Below, piece after piece: positions 17,229 through 25,081 of a stretch of 39,164 nt of DNA. Position numbers and translations under genes: made by a program. The stretch comes from Henriciella sp. Lineage in GTDB: Bacteria > Pseudomonadota > Alphaproteobacteria > Caulobacterales > Hyphomonadaceae. The first letter of the stretch is position 1. Each line of letters starts with the position of its first letter. The DNA lies in contig JABSQB010000033.1 of NCBI GenBank assembly GCA_013214545.1, forward strand, positions 1-39,164. The letters run 5' to 3'. Under the pieces are notes generated by a model. The model did no database searches and had not been told where the DNA came from. It saw only the letters and a list, made by a program, of their open reading frames with translations.

Positions 17229-17251
17229 TAGTGCGCATAGAGGGTAAAAAT

Positions 17252-17830
17252 TTGAGCAGTCCATTGGAACGAGATCGATTACTTTGCGAATACCTCGGCG
17301 TCGTGACGGCTCGTTGGGGGCAAATGGATGAAGCGCTGTGTTTGCTTTTTAGCGAATTAGTTGGCGACGATGGCGTTGGGAGAGCGATTTTCTTTTCGAC
17401 AGGCGCGTTTCGTCAGCGAATTGAACTCATTCGTGGAGTGGTGAAAGAGCGCGTTATTGAAGAAACCGAAATACGAAAAATTTCGGAGTGTCTGACAAAA
17501 ATCTACAAGGCATTTCAGGTTCGCAATCGCTTACTACACGCCCACTATGTGATTGTGGTGAAAGACGAAAGTGGCGAGCTTTCGTACGTGAACCAGTATT
17601 TTGACGACCAAATATCGTTTCATCAGCAAAACCTAACGCCTTTATACTTGGGTCGATTGGATAGAAACGCCGACACGGGTGTTGTAAAGGTCAACGCGGG
17701 TACATTCTCCAACCACGGAGACAAGCTAAGTGATCTGATCTACGCGATAGTCGATATTCTGGATGGTATCGAAAAGGGCGCAATCGAACTATTCAATCAT
17801 TTTTCAGAGACTGAGGTGCCGCAGCATTGA
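17252..17830 (+). CDS. HEPN-like protein with RNxxxH motif
   Basis: The likely start is a TTG at 17252 preceded by GAGGG (7-base spacing), giving 192 residues; a GTG at 17231 is the alternative. The protein is mostly alpha-helical. Helices around 15-36 and 74-99 end in V90-R91-N92-RLL-H96-AHY, the R(N)x3-H motif of HEPN-superfamily RNases and toxins. No nucleotidyltransferase or antitoxin gene is adjacent. The next gene, convergent and 41 bases away, has the same type of motif. The DNA is visibly richer in A+T than mccA on the left and the GTA on the right, so horizontal acquisition is likely. An RNase or defence role is inferred from the motif only. Confidence 0.6.
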   Translation: MSSPLERDRLLCEYLGVVTARWGQMDEALCLLFSELVGDDGVGRAIFFSTGAFRQRIELIRGVVKERVIEETEIRKISECLTKIYKAFQVRNRLLHAHYVIVVKDESGELSYVNQYFDDQISFHQQNLTPLYLGRLDRNADTGVVKVNAGTFSNHGDKLSDLIYAIVDILDGIEKGAIELFNHFSETEVPQH

Positions 17831-17871
17831 TTCGATAAAATGATGCATTTTTCCGTTTACCCTAATCTAAG

Positions 17872-18723
17872 TCAAAGTTGATTCAGGTGCTCGGAAATTT
17901 CTTTGCTTCTCATCTTCAATCCGAATTCCATTTCGATTGTGCCTTTGATTTTTTTGAGGACCTTACCGCTTGAACCCATAAGGTGGGGGGCGTTTTTCAT
18001 GATGTCTTCTCGCACATCCATCAAAACCGCTGCGAGCGGTAAGCACTGAGCGACACATTCATCGAGTTCCATCAAGGTTATTCTCAATACGCTAATTGCG
18101 GCCAAAATTTCCGGGAATAATGGTCGGCTAACGTCAAACGAAGCAAAATCAAAATTGTTGAGTTTTGCAGGCTTACCTGACCAATAATAATTCAGATCAT
18201 TCGCATTCTGACGATTAAAATTGGTCTTTGTACTGACTGGAGTGGTTCGCGCATGCGCAATGTGGTTACGGATGTGCCTAAAGTAAGTCGCAGTCTTGAA
18301 TGTGTGATCGATCTTCTTTCGCAAATCACATTGCTCCATCACGTGTCGCAAGTTTTCCTCCGGGCCCAATTCACCATCCTTCGCGGGTTGTGTCGTTCGA
18401 TATTTTGACACCAACGCACGCGCCTCGTCGCAATAGCTGAGAACATGCTCAATCGATATCATCAGCCCGTGCACCACTCCCCAATCAGCTGATTGCAAGC
18501 CTAGCTCTATTAGAGGATTGAGTGCGAGATCTACCCGTTCGGCATGCTCGTTTTCTGGAAACGCCTCGGACGCTATTCTCGCTTGTGTTCGCTCAAACGC
18601 TTGAGTTGCTGTTTCTCCAAATCGTTCGTGAATAAACAACTGAAAGCATGTTACGTCATTTGCAATATCCAGCGCGGTTCTAAAACGAGCGGCGATTGGT
18701 GTCTTAGATAGATGTTTTTCCAT
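17872..18723 (-). CDS. Second HEPN-like protein with RNxxxH motif
   Basis: The 283-residue, largely helical protein carries H150-I-R152-N153-HIA-H157-AR, matching the R(N)x3-H motif of HEPN proteins, in a helix followed by a polar, Asn-rich loop (about 162-190). A C-terminal helical region (205-270) completes it. I do not recognise a named family. It is convergent with the other HEPN-like gene (41-bp gap, no clear terminator), and both share lower GC and orphan character. The start at 18723 has no strong binding site. Candidate roles are an RNase effector, an inhibitor of the neighbouring protein, or an unrelated structural helical protein in which the motif is fortuitous. Confidence 0.55.
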   Translation of the reverse strand: MEKHLSKTPIAARFRTALDIANDVTCFQLFIHERFGETATQAFERTQARIASEAFPENEHAERVDLALNPLIELGLQSADWGVVHGLMISIEHVLSYCDEARALVSKYRTTQPAKDGELGPEENLRHVMEQCDLRKKIDHTFKTATYFRHIRNHIAHARTTPVSTKTNFNRQNANDLNYYWSGKPAKLNNFDFASFDVSRPLFPEILAAISVLRITLMELDECVAQCLPLAAVLMDVREDIMKNAPHLMGSSGKVLKKIKGTIEMEFGLKMRSKEISEHLNQL

Positions 18724-18783
18724 TCATCGGATTAAGCGCTTCGTACATATTCCCGCAATGCACCGAGTGCTGGCGAAACAGGG

Positions 18784-18850
18784 CCCTCCTGCGCACTCAT
18801 CCCCCTCCATCCCGCCACATCCGCCCACGCCACCGGCCCTCCCGCCCCGT
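18784..18850 (+). promoter_or_regulatory. C-rich, G-poor leader upstream of GTA g1 (rut-like)
   Basis: The 67-base stretch contains about 42 C and only 9 G on the plus strand, with no stable hairpin. This composition is typical of Rho utilisation sites in untranslated RNA. It lies 40-105 bases before the g1 start, so it could attenuate transcription entering the GTA cluster. No CtrA-type TTAA-N7-TTAA box was found in 18724-18888. Confidence 0.3.
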
Positions 18851-18888
18851 GAATCCGACCGGGTTCGTCGCGGGCTAATGTCCGCGGC

Positions 18889-19092
18889 ATGGAACACACG
18901 CATCCCGAAGTCAGGTTTGTCTGGACCGAGCAATGCCGGCGCATTGCGCTCTTGCTGCATGCGATGGGCTATTCCGATCCGCAGATTGCAGAGCGTCTGG
19001 GGTGCAGGAAGGAAACCATTGCCAAGCGCATTGGGGCGAGACGCGACCGTCCGGCGCTGAGCCTGGCCGAGCAGCAGGCGCTGTTTGAGTAG
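18889..19092 (+). CDS. GTA terminase small subunit (g1), N-terminal part, ends at in-frame TAG
   Basis: The 67-codon frame encodes a helix-turn-helix-like domain (about 14-50: CRRIALLLHAMGYSDPQIAE... then RKETIAKRIG), as expected for the DNA-recognising part of a small terminase or a related small phage DNA-binding protein. It ends at TAG (19090-19092). The same frame continues without another stop to 19314 and overlaps the start of terL, so the two parts read as one 141-codon g1 interrupted by a single amber codon. There is no clear Shine-Dalgarno before the ATG. Alternatives are two separate proteins, stop-codon readthrough, or a sequencing error. Confidence 0.6.
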   Translation: MEHTHPEVRFVWTEQCRRIALLLHAMGYSDPQIAERLGCRKETIAKRIGARRDRPALSLAEQQALFE

Positions 19093-19110
19093 TTTGAAAC
19101 GCAGCGCGAC

Positions 19111-19314
19111 ATGGAAGCCCTGCTGACCGCCTATAGCGGCTCATCTGAACAGGCGCGGCTGCGGACCAGTTTTCGGCTGCGCAAATCAAAAGCGGGGCAA
19201 GCCGGCCGGCCGGCCCGAGAGGAGGAGGGGCTCAGTGACGAAGAGATACGCCGGGAAGTGGACGCATTGGTGGGACACCCGATTTTCGACCAGGACGGGC
19301 CTGACCCCGACTGA
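19111..19314 (+). CDS. GTA terminase small subunit (g1), C-terminal part
   Basis: This is the continuation of the g1 frame after the TAG at 19090. The first ATG is 18 bases beyond the stop, close enough for reinitiation, but no binding site precedes it. The 67 residues contain a basic segment (RLRKSKAGQAGRPAREEE) and an acidic helical end (LSDEEIRREVDALVGHPIFDQDG). In GTAs the C-terminal part of TerS contacts TerL. The last 80 bases overlap the terL start, which is usual for coupled terminase genes. Confidence 0.55.
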   Translation: MEALLTAYSGSSEQARLRTSFRLRKSKAGQAGRPAREEEGLSDEEIRREVDALVGHPIFDQDGPDPD

Positions 19315-20548
19315 GCTCGATTTCCTGCACCGCACGCCGTTTCTTGGTCAGGCGCGGCTGGCGCAGCGCCCGCCGCAAGGCGACTGGCGCACCTGGCTGT
19401 TTGTTGGCGGCCGCGGCGCGGGCAAGACGCGGGCCGGGGCGGAGTGGACGCGCTATAGCGTCTTTCATGGCGGCTGCGGCCGGATCGCTTTGGTCGGCCC
19501 GACGCTGAGCGATGTGCGCGAGGTGATGATTGAGGGCCCGTCCGGCCTGCGTCTGATTGAACCGAAGCTCGCCTTGCGCCCGCGCTACAGCGTCTCGCGC
19601 CGCCGCCTCGAATGGCCGAACGGGGCGGTGGGGCTGGTCTTTTCGGCGGAAGACCCTGACAGCTTGCGCGGGCCGCAATTCGACGCCGCCTGGTGCGACG
19701 AGATCGGTGTCTGGGCCCGCGGTGAGACGGTCTGGAACAATCTGCAATTTGGCCTGCGGCTGGGTGAGGCCCCGCGCTGTGTCGCCACCACGACACCGCG
19801 CCCGGTGCCGCTGGTCAAACGCCTGATGGCTGGCGAAGCGGTGGTCACCCACAGCTCGACCCGGGACAATGCGGACAATCTCGCCCCGCGCTTTGTTGAT
19901 GATATTGAAGCGGCCTATGCCGGGACAGCGCTGGCGCGGCAGGAGCTTCAGGGCGAGCTGCTCGAAGATCTCGAAGGCGCGCTCTGGCGGCGCAGCGATA
20001 TTGAGGCGTACCGGCTCTTCGCGCCGCCCGCCCGGTTCGATGACCTGATCGTCGCCGTCGACCCGCCCGTGACCAGCCACCGCCAGTCTGATGCCTGCGG
20101 GATCATCGCCGCCGGGACGAGTCGCGAGGCCGGATATCGCGAACGCGGCTTTGTCCTTGCCGACGCAACGGAGCGCGGCCTGACGCCCTCAGACTGGGCC
20201 GCCCGCGCGGTCAGCCTGGCCCGCGACTGCGGCGTCTCCCGCATCGTCGCCGAGGCCAATCAGGGCGGCGACATGCTGCGCACCGTGTTTGACAGCGTGG
20301 CCTGCGAGGTGCCCGTCGATCTCGTCCATGCCAGGCTCGGCAAACGCGCGCGGGCCGTCCCGGTCGCGGCCTTGTATCAGCAAGGGCGGATCTCCCATAT
20401 CGGGGCGCTGAACGCGCTGGAAGACGAGATGTGCCGGTTCGGCACCGATGGCTTTACGGGATCACCAGACCGGGTCGATGCGCTGGTCTGGGCGATCTCG
20501 GCGCTGATGCTGAAACCGGGTGGCCTGCCGCGAATCCGGCAGCTCTGA
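19235..20548 (+). CDS. GTA terminase large subunit (g2)
   Basis: The 437-residue DNA-packaging motor uses ATP to fill the capsid and cuts DNA at the end of packaging. The ATPase part has Walker A GGRGAGKT (58-65) and Walker B FDAAWCDE (149-156) with D155/E156, and a TTTPRP coupling segment near 185-190. The C-terminal RuvC-like nuclease shows D276 (VAVDPP), E340 (VAEANQGG) and D415 (PDRVDAL), so all expected acidic residues are present. The GTG start lies inside g1. The gene is very GC-rich and appears intact even though g1 is interrupted. Confidence 0.93.
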   Translation: MTKRYAGKWTHWWDTRFSTRTGLTPTELDFLHRTPFLGQARLAQRPPQGDWRTWLFVGGRGAGKTRAGAEWTRYSVFHGGCGRIALVGPTLSDVREVMIEGPSGLRLIEPKLALRPRYSVSRRRLEWPNGAVGLVFSAEDPDSLRGPQFDAAWCDEIGVWARGETVWNNLQFGLRLGEAPRCVATTTPRPVPLVKRLMAGEAVVTHSSTRDNADNLAPRFVDDIEAAYAGTALARQELQGELLEDLEGALWRRSDIEAYRLFAPPARFDDLIVAVDPPVTSHRQSDACGIIAAGTSREAGYRERGFVLADATERGLTPSDWAARAVSLARDCGVSRIVAEANQGGDMLRTVFDSVACEVPVDLVHARLGKRARAVPVAALYQQGRISHIGALNALEDEMCRFGTDGFTGSPDRVDALVWAISALMLKPGGLPRIRQL

Positions 20549-20556
20549 CGTCCCCG

Positions 20557-20982
20557 CTAGCGCCCCGTCCGGAACGCCTTGCGACCGAGATATTTGTTCT
20601 TGGCCGGGGAAGGCGTGTCAGCTGGTTCGGCGGCTGCGGGACCATCGCTCGGCGTCACATCACCCGCCAGGATCTTGCGCACATGCGACAGAGCAGAGCT
20701 GCCTGTATTGACTTCAATTTCCGCCGCCGTCTTGTCGAGCCGGCGGGCCAGCAGCTTCACATGATACGGTGTCAGGCTGTCCAGCGTCTTCTCGAACATG
20801 TCAGCGCCAAGCGTGTCCTTCAGCGCCAGCAAATCGTCGCGGCTGAGCCCCGCGGCGATAATCTGCTTGCGGGCGAGCTTGATCGCCGCTGCGGACAGGT
20901 CAGAGTCTTTGACGCGCGGAAACAGGGACTCATGAGCGAGGATCGCTGAGAGCGCTGCGCGTCCGTCTGGAATTAGGGCCAT
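20557..20982 (-). CDS. Unknown partner protein in ParA operon inside GTA
   Basis: The 141-residue protein has a helical N-terminal two-thirds (VKDSDLSAAAIKLARKQI; DDLLALKDTLGADMFEKTLDSLTPYHVKLLARRLD) and a low-complexity Pro/Ala/Asp tail ending in a basic patch (KNKYLGRKAFRTGR). I do not recognise a family. It starts five bases after the stop of the upstream parA-like gene, so the two form an operon. Small basic, partly disordered proteins next to orphan ParA ATPases often act as adaptors linking the ATPase to its cargo (ParB, McdB and similar); that role here is inference. The pair is antisense to the GTA genes. Confidence 0.6.
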   Translation of the reverse strand: MALIPDGRAALSAILAHESLFPRVKDSDLSAAAIKLARKQIIAAGLSRDDLLALKDTLGADMFEKTLDSLTPYHVKLLARRLDKTAAEIEVNTGSSALSHVRKILAGDVTPSDGPAAAEPADTPSPAKNKYLGRKAFRTGR

Positions 20983-20987
20983 GGGTT

Positions 20988-21896
20988 TTAAGCTGCTGCT
21001 GGTTTCGATTGCGCCGCGAGTCGGGCTTGCACTTCCTGATATAGCATATTCACCGTGGCCAAAGCATCCCCGGGCCATTTCTGCGCTAAAGTCGGGTTGG
21101 CGCCGAGCTCAACCGGGTTGGCGGCGAATTCAGGCTTTTGCGGAATGACGGTCTGGAAGATGTGATATTCGCTCTGCGGATCAGCGGCGCCTTCGCGCAT
21201 CGCGTCGAGCACGATGCTTTGATGCGCTGAGCCGTCAAACTTGGTGGGCAGCACGACCGGGCGATTGGACAGGCCGCGCTTCTTCAGGCTTTCAATAATG
21301 TCGCCGGTGAACAGGTCGAGGCCGAGAGTCGACATGAAATCCGGGATGGTCGGAACGATGATCAGGTCAGACGCCGACAGGGTCGCTTCGGTCATCGCAG
21401 AGATCCCAGGCGGACAGTCGCAGATGACGATGTCATATTGCTTGCGCAGGTCGGCCATATCCTGACGCATGCGCAGGCCCACCCGGCCTTCAATCGCCGT
21501 CATCGAGTAGCCCTGCTCGGTCAGGATATAAATCAGCTCGCGCTCAGCCCGGCGCAGACCCGGTGTGGCAGGCACCAGCGACAGGTCCAGCGGCTTGCCC
21601 ATGAAAGTCACGTCGCTCGCATGCGGGACGATGAACTTGGTCATATGGGCGAAACATTCGCCGAGGAAATTCTCGCGCAGATAGTCAGAGACATTGGTGT
21701 AATTGTGGATCGCGTCATAGAGCCGCTCATCGCCATTTTCGCCATAGATAAGGAGCGAGGCATTGGCCTGGCTGTCCAGGTCGACGACCAGGGTCTTGTA
21801 TCCTTCGGCGGCAAATGCCTCCGCCAGAGACACTGTAGTGGTGGTTTTACCAACGCCGCCTTTTGAATTGGCAACGGAAATGACACGCCCGAGCAT
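20988..21896 (-). CDS. ParA-family ATPase inserted between GTA g2 and g3
   Basis: The 302-residue protein has the deviant Walker A of ParA/MinD proteins (SKGGVGKTTTT at about 10-20), a Walker A' region (VVDLDSQANAS) and Walker B (IVICDCPPG). Members form ATP-dependent dimers on DNA or membrane and move or position plasmids, chromosomes, chemoreceptors or carboxysomes. No parB or parS is visible. GGGGG precedes the ATG on the minus strand. It runs opposite to the GTA genes, divergent from the portal gene across a 193-bp AT-richer region (21897-22089), which probably holds both promoters. Whether it serves the GTA or is an unrelated insertion cannot be told from sequence. Confidence 0.85.
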   Translation of the reverse strand: MLGRVISVANSKGGVGKTTTTVSLAEAFAAEGYKTLVVDLDSQANASLLIYGENGDERLYDAIHNYTNVSDYLRENFLGECFAHMTKFIVPHASDVTFMGKPLDLSLVPATPGLRRAERELIYILTEQGYSMTAIEGRVGLRMRQDMADLRKQYDIVICDCPPGISAMTEATLSASDLIIVPTIPDFMSTLGLDLFTGDIIESLKKRGLSNRPVVLPTKFDGSAHQSIVLDAMREGAADPQSEYHIFQTVIPQKPEFAANPVELGANPTLAQKWPGDALATVNMLYQEVQARLAAQSKPAAA

Positions 21897-22089
21897 TTAG
21901 CCCCCTTTTTATTCTACGTACCGATGTTTGGAAAATTACTCTGCCCACGCCCTAAGGGTGGGGAACCAGTACTCTCAATACCCATCAAATCGCCTGAAAA
22001 TACTTAAGAAACTGGAAACGGATCCGGTGGGGTTCCGCTGCCGCTACATTCCCTAGCGTTGAGAACTGTAACGGTCATCGGAGAGATGA
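21897..22089. promoter_or_regulatory. Divergent promoter region between parA-like gene and portal gene
   Basis: The 193-bp stretch is more AT-rich than its flanks and separates two divergent transcription units, so it should contain promoters for both. A small hairpin (CCCA...CCC with GGGTGGG) lies at about 21944-21961. GGAGAG just before the ATG at 22090 is the portal ribosome binding site. No CtrA box or other known site could be assigned. Confidence 0.4.
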
Positions 22090-23208
22090 ATGAAGCTGCC
22101 CTGGTCGAAACCAGACGTGAAAAACAGCGAGTCCTGGATTGCCCTGTCGGCCTTGCCGCAAGCGAGTTGGGGCCGCACCGATCCGGCGACACTGGTGCGC
22201 GAAGGCTATGCGGGTAATGCGATCGTCTATCGCTGCGCCCGGATGATCGCCGAGGCGGCCGCTTCGATTGCGCTTCAGTGCAGCGACGAAGCGGCGCAAA
22301 ACCTGCTGCAGGAGCCGTCGCCTGACCAGTCCGGACAGGGCCTGCTCAAGCAGCTCTATATCGATCTGCAGGTGACGGGAAATGCCTGGGCCGAAGCTGT
22401 GACGCTGACAGGGGAGACCACGCCGCGGGGTCTGTTCGGTCTGCGCGCGGATGCGGTGCGCGTCCGCCTGGATGATCGCGGACATGTTTCCGGCTATGCG
22501 GTGAAGCGAAAGCAAGGGGAGCGTCTGATTGGCCGCGAACGCGATGGCTGGTCGCCGGTTCTGCACCTGAAACTCTATCACCCAAGCGGCAGCGCTTATG
22601 GTCTGGCGCCGCTATCCGCGGCCCGTCGCGCGCTGGACATGCACAATGGCTCAGCCGGCTGGGCCAAGGCGCTGATCGATAATGCCGCCCGGCCGTCGGG
22701 TGCTTTGATGTATGGCAAAGATGGCGCGCGGCTGACGGATGAGCAGTTTGACCGCCTGAAAGAACAGTTGGCGTCTGAACACAGTGGCGCGGCCAATGCC
22801 GGTCGGCCGCTGCTGCTGGAGGGCGGGCTCGACTGGAAGCCGATGAGCCTGTCACCGGCGGAAATGGATTTCGCCGAAACCCGCCACGCTGCGGCGCGTG
22901 AGATTGCACTCGCCTTTGGAGTGCCGCCCATGCTGCTCGGGATACCGGGCGACAATACTTATGCGACTTATAAGGAGGCGCATTCGGCCTTCTGGCGGCT
23001 GACCGTCTTGCCGCTGGTTCAGAAGACCGCGAATGCGCTTGGCGTCTGGCTGCGTGGGCGTTTCGAAGATGTCGCGGTCACCGCCCAAATCGACCAGGTC
23101 CCCGCCTTCGCCGCTGAACGTGATGCGGTGTGGGCACGGGTCTCGGCCTCAAGCTTCCTGAGCGATGAAGAAAAACGCGCCATGCTGGGCGTGGAGGCGC
23201 AGACATGA
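22090..23208 (+). CDS. GTA portal protein (g3)
   Basis: The 372-residue HK97-type portal forms the dodecameric ring through which DNA enters the capsid and to which the tail attaches. Recognisable segments are GYAGNAIVYRCARMIAEAAASI near the start, LYIDLQVTGNAWAE, and the family signature AREIALAFGVPPMLLGIPGDNTYATYKEAHSAFW (shown here only as a region, about 260-295). Its length is close to other GTA portals. It ends in an ATGA overlap with the next gene, so translation is coupled. Confidence 0.92.
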   Translation: MKLPWSKPDVKNSESWIALSALPQASWGRTDPATLVREGYAGNAIVYRCARMIAEAAASIALQCSDEAAQNLLQEPSPDQSGQGLLKQLYIDLQVTGNAWAEAVTLTGETTPRGLFGLRADAVRVRLDDRGHVSGYAVKRKQGERLIGRERDGWSPVLHLKLYHPSGSAYGLAPLSAARRALDMHNGSAGWAKALIDNAARPSGALMYGKDGARLTDEQFDRLKEQLASEHSGAANAGRPLLLEGGLDWKPMSLSPAEMDFAETRHAAAREIALAFGVPPMLLGIPGDNTYATYKEAHSAFWRLTVLPLVQKTANALGVWLRGRFEDVAVTAQIDQVPAFAAERDAVWARVSASSFLSDEEKRAMLGVEAQT

Positions 23209-23426
23209 TCGAACGCAAACTGAGCGCTGCCGTGCTCCTGGCGCTCGCGGTTCAAACTGGTGGGGTTCTGGTCTGGGCTGGCGCAGCCGCGCAGCGGATT
23301 GCGGCGTTGGAAGTGCGGGTGGAGGCGCAGGTGCCAACGGCCGAGCGCCTCGCGCGCGTTGAAGCCAGACTGGAGGCGGTACAGGCACAGCTCGACCGCA
23401 TTGAAGACAAGGTCGAGGGTCTGTGA
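23205..23426 (+). CDS. GTA g3.5-like small membrane/coiled-coil protein
   Basis: The 73-residue product has one N-terminal hydrophobic helix (about 7-28) followed by a coiled coil with heptad-like Leu, Val and Ile spacing (RIAALEVRVEA...RLARVEARLEAVQAQLDRIEDKVE). It sits exactly where RcGTA has the small orf g3.5 between portal and protease and is coupled on both sides (ATGA with portal, GTGA with protease). Its role is unknown. Confidence 0.7.
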   Translation: MIERKLSAAVLLALAVQTGGVLVWAGAAAQRIAALEVRVEAQVPTAERLARVEARLEAVQAQLDRIEDKVEGL

Positions 23427-23842
23427 ACCTGGCGCGTAAATGGACGCCGCCAGCGTCCCGCCAGCCTCTGCTGATCGAAGGCTATGCTTCGGTCTTCGGG
23501 CGCGCGGATCGTTGCGGAGATGTGGTTCGGGCTGGGGCTTTTGCGCGGAGTTTGCGCGCGCGACCACCCGCCATGCTGTTGCAGCACCAGAGCGGGGCTG
23601 TCGCCGGGCGCTGGGTACGGATCAGCGAAACGGGCTTTGGCTTGTTTGTGCGCGGCCTCGTCGACTCCGAGAGCGCGGCGCGGCTGGTGCAAGACGGGCT
23701 CGACGGGCTGTCGATCGGGTTTCGCCCACGTCTATGGACACCACGCGCAGAGGGCGGGCGGGTGCTGATTGATGTCGACTTGATCGAAATATCGCTGGTG
23801 GCGGACCCGATGCAGCCCGCCGCGCGCTTCGAACACATCTGA
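23423..23842 (+). CDS. GTA prohead protease (g4), HK97 family
   Basis: The 139-residue protein is an HK97-type (U35) serine protease that removes the N-terminal scaffold segment of the capsid protein during maturation. It begins with the family motif IEGYASVFGRADRCGDVV. The predicted catalytic His lies in LLQHQSG, the Ser in DGLSIGFR, and an acidic residue in DLIEISLVADPM. The GTG start overlaps the g3.5 stop (GTGA). It is directly followed by the capsid gene. Confidence 0.88.
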   Translation: MNLARKWTPPASRQPLLIEGYASVFGRADRCGDVVRAGAFARSLRARPPAMLLQHQSGAVAGRWVRISETGFGLFVRGLVDSESAARLVQDGLDGLSIGFRPRLWTPRAEGGRVLIDVDLIEISLVADPMQPAARFEHI

Positions 23843-23865
23843 ATTTTGGGTCTGAAGGAGAAAAG

Positions 23866-25041
23866 ATGACCAAGGAAACCAAAGCCATGACCGGCGACGC
23901 AAACACGATCACCGCGGAACTCCTGGCGACATTTGAAGCCTATAAGGCAGCGAATGATGCGCGCCTGCTGGACCTGGAGCGCAAAGGTGCGGTGGACCCT
24001 CTGCTCGAGGACAAGCTGGCCCGGATGGATAAACGCCTCGATGTGCTCAGCTTGAAAGCGGCGCGCCCTGGTGATGTGCTAGCGGATCCGGTCGATGAGG
24101 CGCATGTGACGGCCTGGTCGCGCTATTTGCGCACCGGAGATGAAAGCGGGCTGGCGCGCCTCGACACAAAATCGCTGTCTGCCGGAACGGATGAGCAAGG
24201 CGGCTATGTCGCGCCACCAGAGCTCGATCGGCTGATTGAATCGCGGCTGATGCAATCCTCGCCCATGCGCCAGATTGCGACCGTGCGCCAGACCTCTGCC
24301 GGGACGTATCGCAAGCCTGTTTCGCTCGGCGTCGGCGCGCAATGGACAGGTGAGACGGATGCCCGCTCTGAGACCAGCACGGACGGCCTGGAGCTGCTCG
24401 AATTTCCCGCCGGTGAGCTTTACGCCATGCCGGCAGCGACCCAGACGCTGCTCGATGATGCGTATGCCGATATTGATGAATGGCTCGCCGATGAGGTGGA
24501 GGCTGCGTTCAGCGTGCAGGAAAGCGCCGCCTTTGTGACGGGTGACGGGTCTGGTAAGCCGAGCGGCTTCCTGTCGCAGACGATTGTAGACGATGCCGGC
24601 CATACCTGGGGCAAGATCGGCTCGGTCGATGGCGACTTCACGCAGACCGATGCAGGTGACCAGCTGATTGACCTGATCCATGCGCCGAAATCTCAGTTCC
24701 GCACCAATGGGCGCTTCGTCATGAACCGGCGGACGGCGGCGATTGTCCGTAGACTGAAAGACAGCGATGGACGATACCTCTGGGCGCCCGGTATTGGCGG
24801 CGACGCCTCGACTGTGCTCGGCTATCCGGTCACCGAACTGGAAGATATGCCGGATATTGCCAACGGCGCTGCGGCGATTGCCTTTGGCGATTTCCGGCGC
24901 GGCTATCTGATTGCCGATCGCCAGGGCGCGCGAGTTTTGCGCGATCCGTTCTCGTCCAAGCCGTACGTCCTGTTCTACACAACGAAACGCGTGGGCGGCG
25001 GGGTGCAGAATTTTGACGCGATCAAAGTGATGAAATTCTGA
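23866..25041 (+). CDS. GTA major capsid protein (g5)
   Basis: The 391-residue HK97-fold protein forms the shell. The first 80-100 residues are helical and charged (delta/scaffold domain) and are expected to be cleaved by the g4 protease. The folded part starts near GTDEQGGYVAPPELD and contains FVTGDGSGKPSGFLS, the typical capsid region FVMNRRTAAIVRRLKD, and the end AIAFGDFRRGYLI. The length is very near that of the RcGTA capsid. AAGGAG lies five bases before the ATG, the strongest binding site in the operon, which suits the most abundant protein. Confidence 0.93.
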   Translation: MTKETKAMTGDANTITAELLATFEAYKAANDARLLDLERKGAVDPLLEDKLARMDKRLDVLSLKAARPGDVLADPVDEAHVTAWSRYLRTGDESGLARLDTKSLSAGTDEQGGYVAPPELDRLIESRLMQSSPMRQIATVRQTSAGTYRKPVSLGVGAQWTGETDARSETSTDGLELLEFPAGELYAMPAATQTLLDDAYADIDEWLADEVEAAFSVQESAAFVTGDGSGKPSGFLSQTIVDDAGHTWGKIGSVDGDFTQTDAGDQLIDLIHAPKSQFRTNGRFVMNRRTAAIVRRLKDSDGRYLWAPGIGGDASTVLGYPVTELEDMPDIANGAAAIAFGDFRRGYLIADRQGARVLRDPFSSKPYVLFYTTKRVGGGVQNFDAIKVMKF

Positions 25042-25081
25042 GCCGCGCGAACCCGTTCCTCAATCTGAAAAATCGAGAGCC

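Noticed and set aside
17044-18723. Classical HEPN-MNT toxin-antitoxin module
   Set aside because: Neither protein shows the GSx10DxD nucleotidyltransferase motif, so the known module does not apply.
18724-18888. CtrA binding site before the GTA
   Set aside because: A single TTAA is present but not the TTAA-N7-TTAA pair.
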